DNA of 35,397 nucleotides from Gemmatimonadota bacterium. GTDB lineage: Bacteria; Gemmatimonadota; Gemmatimonadetes; Gemmatimonadales; Gemmatimonadaceae. The notes under the pieces were generated by a model, which made no database searches, was not told the DNA's origin, and saw only the letters and a program-made list of their open reading frames with translations. Each line of letters starts with the position of its first letter. The first letter of the stretch is position 1. The translations under genes were made by a program, and so were the position numbers. The DNA is taken from positions 1 through 35,397 of the forward strand of contig JAEKKK010000117.1 in the NCBI GenBank assembly GCA_019510405.1, in the 5' to 3' direction. Shown in pieces: positions 25,459 to 34,807 of this stretch.

Positions 25459-27051
25459 ATGCGACTGACTACGCTCATCGCCCCCGTGCTGGGTGCGCTT
25501 CTGCTCGCGCACCCGCTCGCGGCCCAGGGCCCGACGTCGCGGCCCAAGGTCACCCCACTGCCGGGCTCGTCGGGCGCGCCCAGCGCGCCGGCTGCGCCGA
25601 CGACGAAGCCATCGGCCGCGCCGCCGAGGACTGCCGCACCCAAGTCGGGCGCGTCGGGCGCCGGCGAGCCTGGCGGGATCACCACGGGATACCTCCAGGG
25701 TGTCGCCGTGGACAGCATCCATGGTTTGCCCCTCATCGGCGCTGCGATCCAACTCGAGGGCACCGATCGGCTCGGCATCACCGATTCGCTCGGGCGGTTC
25801 CTGATCGACAGCATCAAGCCGGGCAACTACAAGGTGCTCGTCGACCACGACATCCTCGACACGCTCGGGATCTCGCTGAGCACGAAACCGATGGAGTTCG
25901 CCGCGAACAGCGTGACGCGCGTCGTGATCGGGATCCCGAGCCCCGACTTCCTCGTCAGTCGGTTCTGCACGCCGGCACGGCGCGCGCTCGGGCCCGGCGT
26001 GCTCGTGGGTCGCGTCCGCGAGCCGGACAGCCCCAAGGCAGCGGTGGGCGCGCGGGTCTCCTTCGTCTGGTACGACCCTGATCCGCCACCGGTGGCGGGG
26101 TTGCCGATCAAGATCAAGAAGGAGCCGCGCGTGCGTGAGGCCACCGTCGGCGAGGATGGCACCTACCGGCTGTGCGGGCTCCCCGAGAAGTACGAGGGCA
26201 AGCTGCAGGCGCAGCGCAAGGATGGTGGGACCACGGCCGAGGTGCCGGTCGAGCAGGATGGCGGACTGCTCACGCTGCGCAGCATGAGCGTCGCGCCCCT
26301 CACCGTCACGGCGGCGAACACGGATACGGCGAAGGGAGCGCCGGTGCGCATCCCGAAGGGAAGCGCTCGCGTGCTGGGGCGCGTGACGAACAAGGCCGGC
26401 GCGCCGGTGGATGGCGCGCGTGTCAGCCTCCTGGGCGGAGGCTCGTCGACGACGACGCGGGCGAGCGGTGACTTCTTGCTCGATTCGCTTCCTGCCGGCA
26501 CGCAGGCGATCACCGTGCGACACCTCGGCTACGCACCGAAGGAAGTCACCGTCGAGCTGTCCTCGCGCACGCCGGCGCGCGTGAACGTGGAGCTCGGCGC
26601 GTACGTCCCCGAGCTCGCGCCGGTGGAAGTCGTCTCGCAGATAGACCAGGGACTCGACCGCGTCGGATTCACGGGCCGCAAGCGCGGCGGCGCGGGCGGC
26701 TACTTCATCACGCCGCAGATGATCGAGAACCGCAAGGCGGCGCAGTTCACCGACCTGCTCACCACCGCGCCGGGCATCCGCATCGAGGGGACGATGGGCC
26801 ACATGGCCATCAGGTCCACGCGCACCGTGGGGCGCCAGGGCTGCGTGACCGTGTACGTGGACGGCTCGCAGTGGCAGCAGCTCGAGGCCGGCGATCTCGA
26901 TTCCTTCGTCCGTCCGGAAGAGGCCGCGGCGATCGAGGTGTATGCCGCCGGGGCCGCGACGCCGGTCGAGTTCCAGACGTCGGGCTCCGACTGCGCCGCG
27001 GTCGTCATCTGGACCAAGTTGAACGTCAACCGCAAGGCAAGATCGAAATGA
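25459..27051 (+). CDS. secreted CarboxypepD_reg-like protein with terminal TonB-plug-like domain, no beta-barrel
   Basis: Signal peptide; two carboxypeptidase-regulatory-like repeats (GYLQGVAVDSIHGLPLIGAAIQLEGTDRLGITDSLGRFLIDSIKPGNYKV; GRVTNKAGAPVDGARVSLLGGGSSTTTRASGDFLLDSLPAGTQAITVRHLGY); plug-like MIENRKAAQFTDLLTTAPGIRIEG...CVTVYVDG. Confidence 0.82.
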   Translation: MRLTTLIAPVLGALLLAHPLAAQGPTSRPKVTPLPGSSGAPSAPAAPTTKPSAAPPRTAAPKSGASGAGEPGGITTGYLQGVAVDSIHGLPLIGAAIQLEGTDRLGITDSLGRFLIDSIKPGNYKVLVDHDILDTLGISLSTKPMEFAANSVTRVVIGIPSPDFLVSRFCTPARRALGPGVLVGRVREPDSPKAAVGARVSFVWYDPDPPPVAGLPIKIKKEPRVREATVGEDGTYRLCGLPEKYEGKLQAQRKDGGTTAEVPVEQDGGLLTLRSMSVAPLTVTAANTDTAKGAPVRIPKGSARVLGRVTNKAGAPVDGARVSLLGGGSSTTTRASGDFLLDSLPAGTQAITVRHLGYAPKEVTVELSSRTPARVNVELGAYVPELAPVEVVSQIDQGLDRVGFTGRKRGGAGGYFITPQMIENRKAAQFTDLLTTAPGIRIEGTMGHMAIRSTRTVGRQGCVTVYVDGSQWQQLEAGDLDSFVRPEEAAAIEVYAAGAATPVEFQTSGSDCAAVVIWTKLNVNRKARSK

Positions 27052-27872
27052 TCGAGTCGCCGATCACGCACTATCCGTTCAAGTTCTACCTCGGCGCGAT
27101 CGAGCTCACCGGTTTCGGCCTCGCCATGATGGCGGCGTTCGGCGTGGCGCACTTCGTCGCGCAGCGCGTGCTCGAGGAGCGCGGCGACGACCCGGACATC
27201 ATGAACGACGTGACGTTCGCCGCGCTACTCGGGACGATCATCGGCGGCAAGATCTACTTCGCGATCAACGAAGCGCGCTTCTCGGCGCTGTTCAGCCGCG
27301 CGGGCTTCGTGTACTGGGGCGGCTTCATGGGCTCCGTGCTGCTCTCGTGGCTCGTCATCCGCTGGCGGAAGCAGAACTTCCTGCGCGTCGCGGACGGCGC
27401 CGCGGTCGGCATCGCCGCGGGCTACGCGATCGGACGCACCGGGTGCTGGGCGGTGGGCGACGACTACGGCCGCGTGTGGGATGGTGCGCTCGCCGTCGCG
27501 TTCCCACAGGGCGCGCCGCCGTCCACCGTCTACAACATGAATCACGAGTTCCACGCCAACCTGCCGGCAACGCTGCCGCCGGACATGGTGGTGGGCGTCT
27601 ATCCGACGCAGCTCCTCGAGGTGCTGCTCGGCTTCGTCATGTTCGTGATCCTATGGCGGTATCGTCACCACGCGCGCGGGGCAGGGTGGCTGTTCGGCCT
27701 GTACTGCGTGCTCGCGGGCGTCGAGCGGTTCCTCGTCGAGTTTTTCCGCGCCAAGGGCGACATCGTCGGTCCGCTCACCTCGGCGCAGTGGGTCGCCGCC
27801 GCCATCACGGCGGTCGGTGTCTTCCTGCTCACCTCACGGCGGCCGGCGACGCCGCTCGCCGTCGCTCGCTGA
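27048..27872 (+). CDS. lgt: prolipoprotein diacylglyceryl transferase family protein
   Basis: FYLGAIELTGFGLAMMAAFGVAHF, GIAAGYAIGRTGCWAVGDDYG, VGVYPTQLLEVLLG, GVERFLVEFFRAK; ATGA overlap with the preceding gene. Confidence 0.82.
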   Translation: MIESPITHYPFKFYLGAIELTGFGLAMMAAFGVAHFVAQRVLEERGDDPDIMNDVTFAALLGTIIGGKIYFAINEARFSALFSRAGFVYWGGFMGSVLLSWLVIRWRKQNFLRVADGAAVGIAAGYAIGRTGCWAVGDDYGRVWDGALAVAFPQGAPPSTVYNMNHEFHANLPATLPPDMVVGVYPTQLLEVLLGFVMFVILWRYRHHARGAGWLFGLYCVLAGVERFLVEFFRAKGDIVGPLTSAQWVAAAITAVGVFLLTSRRPATPLAVAR

Positions 27873-27892
27873 CCTCTCGCTCCCTTCGCGAC

Positions 27893-28423
27893 ATGGCGTC
27901 TTCGCTTCGCACCCGCCCCGACACGTCGGAGTACGCATCCTTCTATCACGGCTACGTCGCTACGGTCCCCGAGGGAGACGTCGTCGCGCTCCTGCGTCAG
28001 AGCGGCCGCGAGCTGCTCGACACCGTGGCCACGATCCCCGAGGATCGCGGCGGATTCCGCTACGGCGAGGGCAAGTGGTCGATCCGCGAGGTGCTCGGCC
28101 ACATGATCGACGCCGAGCGGATCTTCACGTACCGCGCGCTGCGCATCGCGCGCGGCGACACGACGCCGCTCGCCTCGTTCGACGAGAACGAGTACACGAA
28201 GACGGCGGGCTCCGAAGCGCGCACATTGTCGAACCTGGCGCGCGAGCTCGGCGCGGTGCGCGAGGCGAGCGTTCAGCTCTTCGAGTCGTTCCCCGACGAC
28301 GCGTGGGGACGGTCCGGTGTGGCAAGCGGCAAGGACATCAGCGTGCGTGCGCTCGCCTACATCACCACGGGCCACGCGATGCATCACCTCAAGATTCTGC
28401 GGGAGCGATACGGGGTGAGGTGA
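27893..28423 (+). CDS. DinB-superfamily protein
   Basis: GKWSIREVLGHMIDAERIFTYRALRIARGD ... ITTGHAMHHLKILRERY metal-binding His pattern. Confidence 0.87.
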   Translation: MASSLRTRPDTSEYASFYHGYVATVPEGDVVALLRQSGRELLDTVATIPEDRGGFRYGEGKWSIREVLGHMIDAERIFTYRALRIARGDTTPLASFDENEYTKTAGSEARTLSNLARELGAVREASVQLFESFPDDAWGRSGVASGKDISVRALAYITTGHAMHHLKILRERYGVR

Positions 28424-28513
28424 CGGCGGTGAGTTGGTGAGTTGGTAAACGGCCTCGGGAGCTGAAAGCTTCCCGAGGCCGTTTCGCATCCCCGCATCCC
28501 CGCATCCCGCATC
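28424..28513. terminator. palindromic repeat, copy 2; probable bidirectional terminator
   Basis: Perfect 14-bp stem AAACGGCCTCGGGA (28447-28460)/TCCCGAGGCCGTTT (28471-28484), 10-nt loop; GAGTTGGT duplication on the left, CCCCGCATCCCCGCATCC on the right; between convergent CDSs. Confidence 0.78.
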
Positions 28514-29281
28514 TCACTTGAGAATACAGCACCCCCGCGCGCACTCGACCCAGATCGGGTCCGTCGCGTCGAACATCATCAGGTTCGACGTCTGCGCCGA
28601 GTCGCTCCCGGAGGGAGAGTTTGCGCACGTGTAGAAGTTGACGCGATTGACTCGGCCCGGCCGGAAGGGATGGTTGCACGGCTCGAAGGTGCCCGTGCCG
28701 AAGCTGGAGTGCTTGCGCGCGCCGGGTGTCGTGTCGAGCTCCTCGATGCGCCAGCTGCCGTTCTCCCCCGCGCCCGGCAGCACGATCGCGTAGTACTCGA
28801 ACTTCTTGTCGGCCTTGAAGCCGTACCGCTCCTCGTCGAGCGAGCCGCGATTGAGCGCGCGCACCGTGACCACACCGTTGGGCGGCAACGTCGTCGTCGT
28901 GATCGAGTCCTGCCGGTCGACGGCGTCGACGCGCACCTTTGTCGACTGTGAGGGCTTCGTGCCGCCGCAGCCAGGATTCCCCTTGCACGTGCGGTCCTTC
29001 TCCACGCCGCCGCCCCACTTGAGCTTCTGCACGAAGTCGTAGAACTCGTCGCCGGTGTACTGGTCGATCGGCTTGGTGAGCGCACCCGGCAGCGACGCCG
29101 AGGTGGGCGCCGCGGCCGCGACCGAGTTCGCCGGCGCCTGTGGCGGCGCACCGCCGGCCGCAGAACCGGCGCGGGCGCTGTCAGGTGCGCGCTCCTTGGA
29201 TGAGCAGGCAGTGAGCGCCGAGCCGGCGAGCAGCGCGGCGAGGCCGACGCGCACGGCCGATGGAACGAGGTATCGTCTCAC
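28514..29281 (-). CDS. lipoprotein of unknown function
   Basis: GTG start; MRRYLVPSAVRVGLAALLAGSALTACSSK signal with lipobox LTAC; low-complexity A/P linker then folded domain ending CARGCCILK. Confidence 0.72.
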   Translation of the reverse strand: MRRYLVPSAVRVGLAALLAGSALTACSSKERAPDSARAGSAAGGAPPQAPANSVAAAAPTSASLPGALTKPIDQYTGDEFYDFVQKLKWGGGVEKDRTCKGNPGCGGTKPSQSTKVRVDAVDRQDSITTTTLPPNGVVTVRALNRGSLDEERYGFKADKKFEYYAIVLPGAGENGSWRIEELDTTPGARKHSSFGTGTFEPCNHPFRPGRVNRVNFYTCANSPSGSDSAQTSNLMMFDATDPIWVECARGCCILK

Positions 29282-29346
29282 GAGAGTTGGGGATCGGGAG
29301 GACTTCCTGGTGCGCCGGTGCCGGCGCGCGAACCGACGACCGCGAA

Positions 29347-32300
29347 CTACGACAGCGGCTGGCGCGCCGCAAGGCGGCGCATGCGGGCCAGCGTCGGCTC
29401 GAGGCTCGCGTCGGCGTGCCCCCACAGGGTGAGCTCGCGGCTGGCCCAGAGCGCCGCCGCCGACGGATCGCCGAGCCGCGACGCGAGCTCGGCGCGATAC
29501 GCCATCGCGCGTCCGACCGAGGCGGCCATCGCCGGCTCCGTGACGATGAACGTCGATAGCGTCGGCAGCGCGGTGAGCGACACGTCGAGCCGCGCCGCCG
29601 CACGAGGGACGTCGCCGGAGAAGTCGGCCAGCCACGCTTCCTCGAGAATGGCGTCGAGCGAGATCGAGCCGGGGCGCGTGCCGCGGCGCGACACATCGAT
29701 CGAGTCGAGCATCCGACGCACGCCGGCGCGATCGCCGCGGCCCGCTGCCTGCTGCATCCGCAGCATCGTGCTCGTCGGCTCCTGTACCATCAGCGTTGCC
29801 GCGGGACCGAGACAGGGCACCGCGAGCGAGAGCGGTCGCGCGAGCAGACGGTCGGTTGCGCGCTGGCGCTCCGCCGGCTGGACGTAGCTCGTCAACGTCC
29901 GGACGATCGCCTGCGGCAGCGCGCGCAGCGAGTCGTCGCACACGCCGAGCGCCGCGCGCATCAACAACGCGGCCAGTGGCTGCTTCACCGCGGGGACGGC
30001 CTCGCTGCTGAACTGGAACTCGCTCGCGCCGAGATAGTGTGTGGCGCGTCCCGTCCGGCCGGTGAACGCCGCGAGCGCTGCGAGCTGTGACGCATGCGGC
30101 GACGCCGTGGCCGTTTCGGCGTTCAGGACGGAATCGGCGGTCGCGGTGGCGCGGCCGAAGTCGCCCAGCTTGAGGTGGAGGCGCACGTCGGCCGCAGCGA
30201 GACGGAGGCGCTGTTCCGGATCGGTGCTCAGCGCGCGCGCCCGCTCGAGCGCCGAGAGTGCGGAGTAGCGTCCGTTGGGCGTCCCGATGATCTCCTCACG
30301 TGCCTCGAGGAGATTCGTCATCGCCTCGAATGCATCGGGACTCGCCGGCATCCGCTGCGTCAGCAACTCGAGCAGCGCGAGCATCCGGTCGCGATTGAAC
30401 CGGAGCGCGGCGTCGTTCGTCGCCGGCAGGGGCGATGAGCGGAACGCCGCGATCGGGAGCGGCACATAAGCGATGGTGTCGTTCTTCAGCGCGATCATGG
30501 CGCCGAACAGATCGTTCCCCGCCGTGCCCCATCTGAAGCTGTTCTCTTCGATGCGTGCGACCTGGATGAGGAAGTCGCTCGGCAGCGCGGCGAAGGCTTC
30601 GGGCGCCAGCTCGAGGACGCGGGTCGTCGCACGCCACGCGGCTTCGTGGCTGCCGCGGAACGCCCATCCCGACGGCGATGCCGGCGCGCGCACGACGGCC
30701 GGGTCGTAGGCCTGGCACATCGCGAGGCCGAGCCATGCCATCGCGTCGAGCGTGTCGCGGTCGCGCATCTCGCCGTAGCTTCGGCACGCCGCCGGATAGT
30801 CTTCACGCGAGAGCGCGCCGAGCGCCGCGGCAAGCGCCTGCTCGCGCGGGTCGAGCGAAGTGCGTCCCTTGTCGGCGGCGATCCACGTCGGCGTCCATTC
30901 CTGCGCCGGCTTGTGGCGCCACGCTTTCGCCTGCGCGAGCCAGAGGTTCGCCTGTGGATACGCCGGATCGGCGGCCACCGCGCTGTCGAGCGCGGGGATC
31001 GCGGCGTCCACGTCCCATCGCGCGAGTGCGGTGGCGCCGCGCTCGAACGCACGCCACGCCGCGTAGGAGGTCGTCCCCCGGTCGGCGCGCGTCGAGATGC
31101 CGCGCGCCTTCGGCGTGCGCAGGAGGTCGGCGACGATCCCGCGATAGTCCAACCCGCGCAGCGCCGCGGCGCCCCCCGCCGCCGGCAATGCCTCCGTCAC
31201 CTCGCGCAGGCTCTCGCCGGTCTGCGCGTCGTACAGTGCCGCGCGCACGACGATCGAATCGTGCTGCGTCACGACGCGGCCCCACACCACGCGTCCGGCC
31301 CGCACCGAGCGCGCGACCCGCGTGACGTCGTCGATCAGCGTGACGCGATTGCCGCGCCGCTGCAGTGCCTCCTGCACGCTCGCGTCGCTCGCGAGCTTGA
31401 GCCCGTCCCAGCGCCTCAGCGCGTCGTACAGTCCCACGGCCGCCGGTTCCGCCGCCGCGTCGGGGGTGCGCGCGCCGACGTACTGGAACGGCACGACCGC
31501 GAGCTGCGTCGTGTCCACGCGGACCGTGAGGCGGTCGATCCGGTCGCGCACCGGCGGCATCAGCGACGCCACGCCGAGCGCCGCGAGCGTCAACCCGGCG
31601 ACCCACATCCACGTGCCGCGCGACAGGCGCCGCCGCGCCGTGAGCGTCTCACCCGAGTTGCCGATCGCCGTCGAGAGCGCGGCGCTGAACGCGCGCGCGT
31701 CCGGGTAGCGGTCGTCGGGCGAGGTGGCGAGCGCCTTCGCGATCACCGCCCCGATCGGCGGAGGCACGTCGTGCCGGTACTCGCTCAGCGGCGGGGGCGT
31801 CTTGTTCAGCCGCGCCTGGAGCTGCTGCATCGGCGTCTCGCCGGGGAAGGGCGGGGCCCCCGCCATCGCCTCGTACAGCACGCAGGCCAGCGAGTAGACG
31901 TCGCTCCGCCCGTCGAACGCGCGGTCGCGCGCCTGCTCGGGGCTCATGTAGGCCGGCGTGCCGGTGATCGTCCCCTGCTGCGTGATCTTCTCGCTCGCCC
32001 GATCGATCGCGCGCGCGATGCCGAAGTCCGCCACCACGGCGTGACCGCCGGAGAAGAGAATGTTCTCCGGCTTGATGTCGCGGTGCACGATCCCGCGCTC
32101 GTGCGCGTACGCCAGCGCGCCCGCCACCTCGCGCCCGATCCGCACGGCCTCCTCGATCGAGAGCCGGTTGTCGGCGGTGAGCCGCTGCCGGAGCGAGTCG
32201 CCCTCGACGTACGGCATCACGTAGTACAGCTGATCGTCCGACCCGCCGGAGTCGTGGATCGGCAGGATGTGCGGATGCTGCAGGCTGGCCGTGAGCTTGA

Positions 32301-32493
32301 TCTCGCGGAGGAACCGCTGGGCGCCGATCGCGTGCGACAGCTCGGCGTGCAGTACCTTGATCGCGACGAATCGCTCGTGGCGCTCGTCGCGCGCCAGATA
32401 GACCGTGGCCGCGCCGCCGCGCCCGATCTCGCGCTTCAGCGTGTATCGCCCCCCGCCCAGGTCTCGCTTGAAGACGTAGTCCCCGGCGAGCAT
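29347..32493 (-). CDS. Ser/Thr protein kinase with TM helix and large extracytoplasmic TPR-like sensor region
   Basis: LKREIGRGGAATVYLARDERHERFVAIKVLH; GIVHRDIKPENILFSGGHAVVADFGIARA; GTPAYMSPEQ; TM (WMWVAGLTLAALGVASLM); ~650 aa C-terminal region with repeat-like helices. Confidence 0.92.
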   Translation of the reverse strand: MLAGDYVFKRDLGGGRYTLKREIGRGGAATVYLARDERHERFVAIKVLHAELSHAIGAQRFLREIKLTASLQHPHILPIHDSGGSDDQLYYVMPYVEGDSLRQRLTADNRLSIEEAVRIGREVAGALAYAHERGIVHRDIKPENILFSGGHAVVADFGIARAIDRASEKITQQGTITGTPAYMSPEQARDRAFDGRSDVYSLACVLYEAMAGAPPFPGETPMQQLQARLNKTPPPLSEYRHDVPPPIGAVIAKALATSPDDRYPDARAFSAALSTAIGNSGETLTARRRLSRGTWMWVAGLTLAALGVASLMPPVRDRIDRLTVRVDTTQLAVVPFQYVGARTPDAAAEPAAVGLYDALRRWDGLKLASDASVQEALQRRGNRVTLIDDVTRVARSVRAGRVVWGRVVTQHDSIVVRAALYDAQTGESLREVTEALPAAGGAAALRGLDYRGIVADLLRTPKARGISTRADRGTTSYAAWRAFERGATALARWDVDAAIPALDSAVAADPAYPQANLWLAQAKAWRHKPAQEWTPTWIAADKGRTSLDPREQALAAALGALSREDYPAACRSYGEMRDRDTLDAMAWLGLAMCQAYDPAVVRAPASPSGWAFRGSHEAAWRATTRVLELAPEAFAALPSDFLIQVARIEENSFRWGTAGNDLFGAMIALKNDTIAYVPLPIAAFRSSPLPATNDAALRFNRDRMLALLELLTQRMPASPDAFEAMTNLLEAREEIIGTPNGRYSALSALERARALSTDPEQRLRLAAADVRLHLKLGDFGRATATADSVLNAETATASPHASQLAALAAFTGRTGRATHYLGASEFQFSSEAVPAVKQPLAALLMRAALGVCDDSLRALPQAIVRTLTSYVQPAERQRATDRLLARPLSLAVPCLGPAATLMVQEPTSTMLRMQQAAGRGDRAGVRRMLDSIDVSRRGTRPGSISLDAILEEAWLADFSGDVPRAAARLDVSLTALPTLSTFIVTEPAMAASVGRAMAYRAELASRLGDPSAAALWASRELTLWGHADASLEPTLARMRRLAARQPLS

Positions 32494-32614
32494 GTCTTTC
32501 AGTGTAGGCGGAGTATCTTTCACGGCTCGTTGAGGCTCGGCGGGTCGCGCTAAACTACCTGCTTCCGTGCGGTGCTTCCAGTACGAATTACGCCCGACAT
32601 TCCCCCTTGCCACT

Positions 32615-33130
32615 GTGAGTGACGTCACCGCGCCCGCCGAGGCCGCCGGCTTCCGGCTCCGTACCGCCACGCCCGCCGATGTGTCGCTCGTCCTGCAGGG
32701 CATTCGCGCCCTCGCCGAGTACGAGCGTCTCGCGCACGAGTGCGTGGCGACGGAAGCGCTGCTCCACGAAACGCTGTTCGGCGCGAATCCCGTCGCCGAG
32801 GTCGTCCTCGCGTTCGATGGCGACACGCCGGCCGGCTACGCGCTCTGGTTCCGCAGCTATTCCACCTTCCTGGCGCGCCCCGGGCTCTACCTCGAGGATC
32901 TCTTCGTGTATCCCGCGTTCCGGAAACGCGGGCTCGGCCGACGCCTGCTCGCGCACCTCGCCGGCATCGCGGTGGAGCGCGGCTACGGCCGCATGGAGTG
33001 GATGGTGCTCGACTGGAACGAGAACGCGATCCGCTTCTACCGCTCGCTCGGCGCGAACATGGTGGAGGGATGGGAGCTCTGCCGGGTGACGGGCGACGGG
33101 CTGCGCTCGCTCGCGGAGCGGGCGTCGTGA
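32615..33130 (+). CDS. GNAT-family N-acetyltransferase
   Basis: LYLEDLFVYPAFRKRGLGRRLLAHLAGIAVERGYGRMEWMVLDWNENAIRFYRSLGA; start uncertain (GTG at 32615 or 32567). Confidence 0.9.
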   Translation: MSDVTAPAEAAGFRLRTATPADVSLVLQGIRALAEYERLAHECVATEALLHETLFGANPVAEVVLAFDGDTPAGYALWFRSYSTFLARPGLYLEDLFVYPAFRKRGLGRRLLAHLAGIAVERGYGRMEWMVLDWNENAIRFYRSLGANMVEGWELCRVTGDGLRSLAERAS

Positions 33131-33852
33131 GCACCGCCGAGTTCCGCGGGTTCACCCCCGCCGCGATTCGCTTTCTCTCCGCGCTCAAGCGCAACAACAC
33201 GCGCGAATGGTTCCAGGCACATCGCGAGGAATACGAGCGCGACGTCCGCGCGCCGCTCGCCGCCTTCGTGGAGGAGATGGACGTCCGCTTCGCCGAGCTC
33301 GCACCGGAGATCGTCGGCGACCCGAAGCGGTCGCTCTTCCGCATCCATCGCGACGTGCGCTTCTCGAGCGACAAGTCGCCGTACAAGACGAACGCGGCGT
33401 GCTGGTTCTATCACGGCGACGCCGGCCGCGGGGTCGGCAGCACGACGCCGCACGGGGGTGCCGGCTTCTACTTCCACATGGAGCCGGGCGGCTCGATGAT
33501 CGGCGGCGGGATCTGGATGCCGCCCCGTCCGACCCTCGCGCGCATCCGCGAGCGGATCGACGAGGACCATCGCGCGCTCGCGCGCGCGCTGGGCGACGCA
33601 ACCATCAAGAAGCGGTTCGGCCGCCTGGAGGAATCGGCGATGCTCACCCGCATGCCGCGCGGGTACGCCGAGTCGCACCCTGCCGCCGCGCTGCTCCGTC
33701 ATCAGTCCTACACCCTCGGGCGCGATCTCACGGAGAAGGAGCTGTACAGCCCGAAGCTCCCCGACCTGCTCGCGCGCGACTACGCGCGGCTGCTGCCGGT
33801 CGTGCGGTGGTTCAATGCTGCGCTCGGGCTTCGCACGCTCGCGCGCCGCTGA
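33127..33852 (+). CDS. DUF2461 domain protein
   Basis: FLSALKRNNTREWFQAHREEYERDVRAPL, FRIHRDVRFSSDKSPYKTNAACWFYH, GAGFYFHMEPGGSMIGGGIWMP; GTGA overlap with the upstream gene. Confidence 0.9.
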   Translation: MSTAEFRGFTPAAIRFLSALKRNNTREWFQAHREEYERDVRAPLAAFVEEMDVRFAELAPEIVGDPKRSLFRIHRDVRFSSDKSPYKTNAACWFYHGDAGRGVGSTTPHGGAGFYFHMEPGGSMIGGGIWMPPRPTLARIRERIDEDHRALARALGDATIKKRFGRLEESAMLTRMPRGYAESHPAAALLRHQSYTLGRDLTEKELYSPKLPDLLARDYARLLPVVRWFNAALGLRTLARR

Positions 33853-33876
33853 CCGCCATCGTAGGTTGAGCGAGCA

Positions 33877-34425
33877 ATGCCCAGCAATGACGGGAAGTCA
33901 CTCATCACGGTGCGACGCGCCGTCGGCGCGGATGCATCCACGCTGGCCGAGCTCGGCGCGGCGACCTTCACCGAGACCTTCGCCGAGGCGAACACGCCGG
34001 AGGATTTCGCCGCGTACATGGCGGCGTCGTTCAGCGAGGCGGTCCAGCGCGCGGAGCTGGAGGACCCGAACGTCATCGTGTTCCTCGCCGAGCGGGACGC
34101 CGAGGCCGTCGGCTACATCATGGTGCGCGAGGGACGCACGCCTTCGTGCGTCGCGGCCGAAGAGGCGCTCGAGATCGCGCGGCTGTACACCCGCAAGTCG
34201 ACCCTCGGCACCGGCGTCGGCGCGACGCTGATGCAGCACGCGCTCGCCGAAGCGGCGGGCCGCGGCAAGGACGCCGTCTGGCTCGGCGTGTGGGAGCACA
34301 ACGCGCGCGCGATCCGGTTCTATGAGCAGTGGGACTTCCATCCGGCGGGAACTCAGCCGTTCCTGCTCGGCACCGATCTGCAGACCGACCTCGTCATGGT
34401 GCGACGTATCGCCCGGGAGTCCTGA
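33877..34425 (+). CDS. GNAT-family N-acetyltransferase
   Basis: EIARLYTRKSTLGTGVGATLMQHALAEAAGRGKDAVWLGVWEHNARAIRFYEQWDF. Confidence 0.9.
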   Translation: MPSNDGKSLITVRRAVGADASTLAELGAATFTETFAEANTPEDFAAYMAASFSEAVQRAELEDPNVIVFLAERDAEAVGYIMVREGRTPSCVAAEEALEIARLYTRKSTLGTGVGATLMQHALAEAAGRGKDAVWLGVWEHNARAIRFYEQWDFHPAGTQPFLLGTDLQTDLVMVRRIARES

Positions 34426-34426
34426 C

Positions 34427-34807
34427 ATGCGGCACACCCTCAAGCTCAACGACGTCATCCTCGGCCACTCTCTGCTCGAGGAAGTGGACGCGGTCGATCG
34501 GCGGGTGTGGGGCCAGTTCCATCCCGGATTCGGCTACGAGCTCGTGCAGCCGATCTTCCGCCTCTTCAGCGAGGCCACGCCGATGCCGGGCGGCGAGCCG
34601 CGCGACGAGATCAAGCTCGCCCGCTATTTCGCCGCGCGCGATCAGCTCCCGCTCCGCCTCGAGGACGACCGCGGCCGCACCATCGAGACCGCCGCGATCC
34701 ACATTGCCGACTACAGCCTGGAGCGCGGCCCCGGCGCCATCTCACTGGACGTGCTCGTGCCGGACGATGCGTACTGGGAGAAGCGCGGGGGTGTGGGGAT
34801 GAGGTGA
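34427..34807 (+). CDS. hypothetical protein
   Basis: 126 aa, MRHTLKLNDVILGHSLLEEVDAVDRRVWGQFHPGFGYELVQPIFRLF...; C-terminal GGVGMR* is encoded inside the palindromic repeat. Confidence 0.7.
   Translation: MRHTLKLNDVILGHSLLEEVDAVDRRVWGQFHPGFGYELVQPIFRLFSEATPMPGGEPRDEIKLARYFAARDQLPLRLEDDRGRTIETAAIHIADYSLERGPGAISLDVLVPDDAYWEKRGGVGMR

Noticed and set aside
30646-32553. 635-aa + strand ORF opposite the large kinase
   Set aside because: Antisense artefact of the kinase gene.
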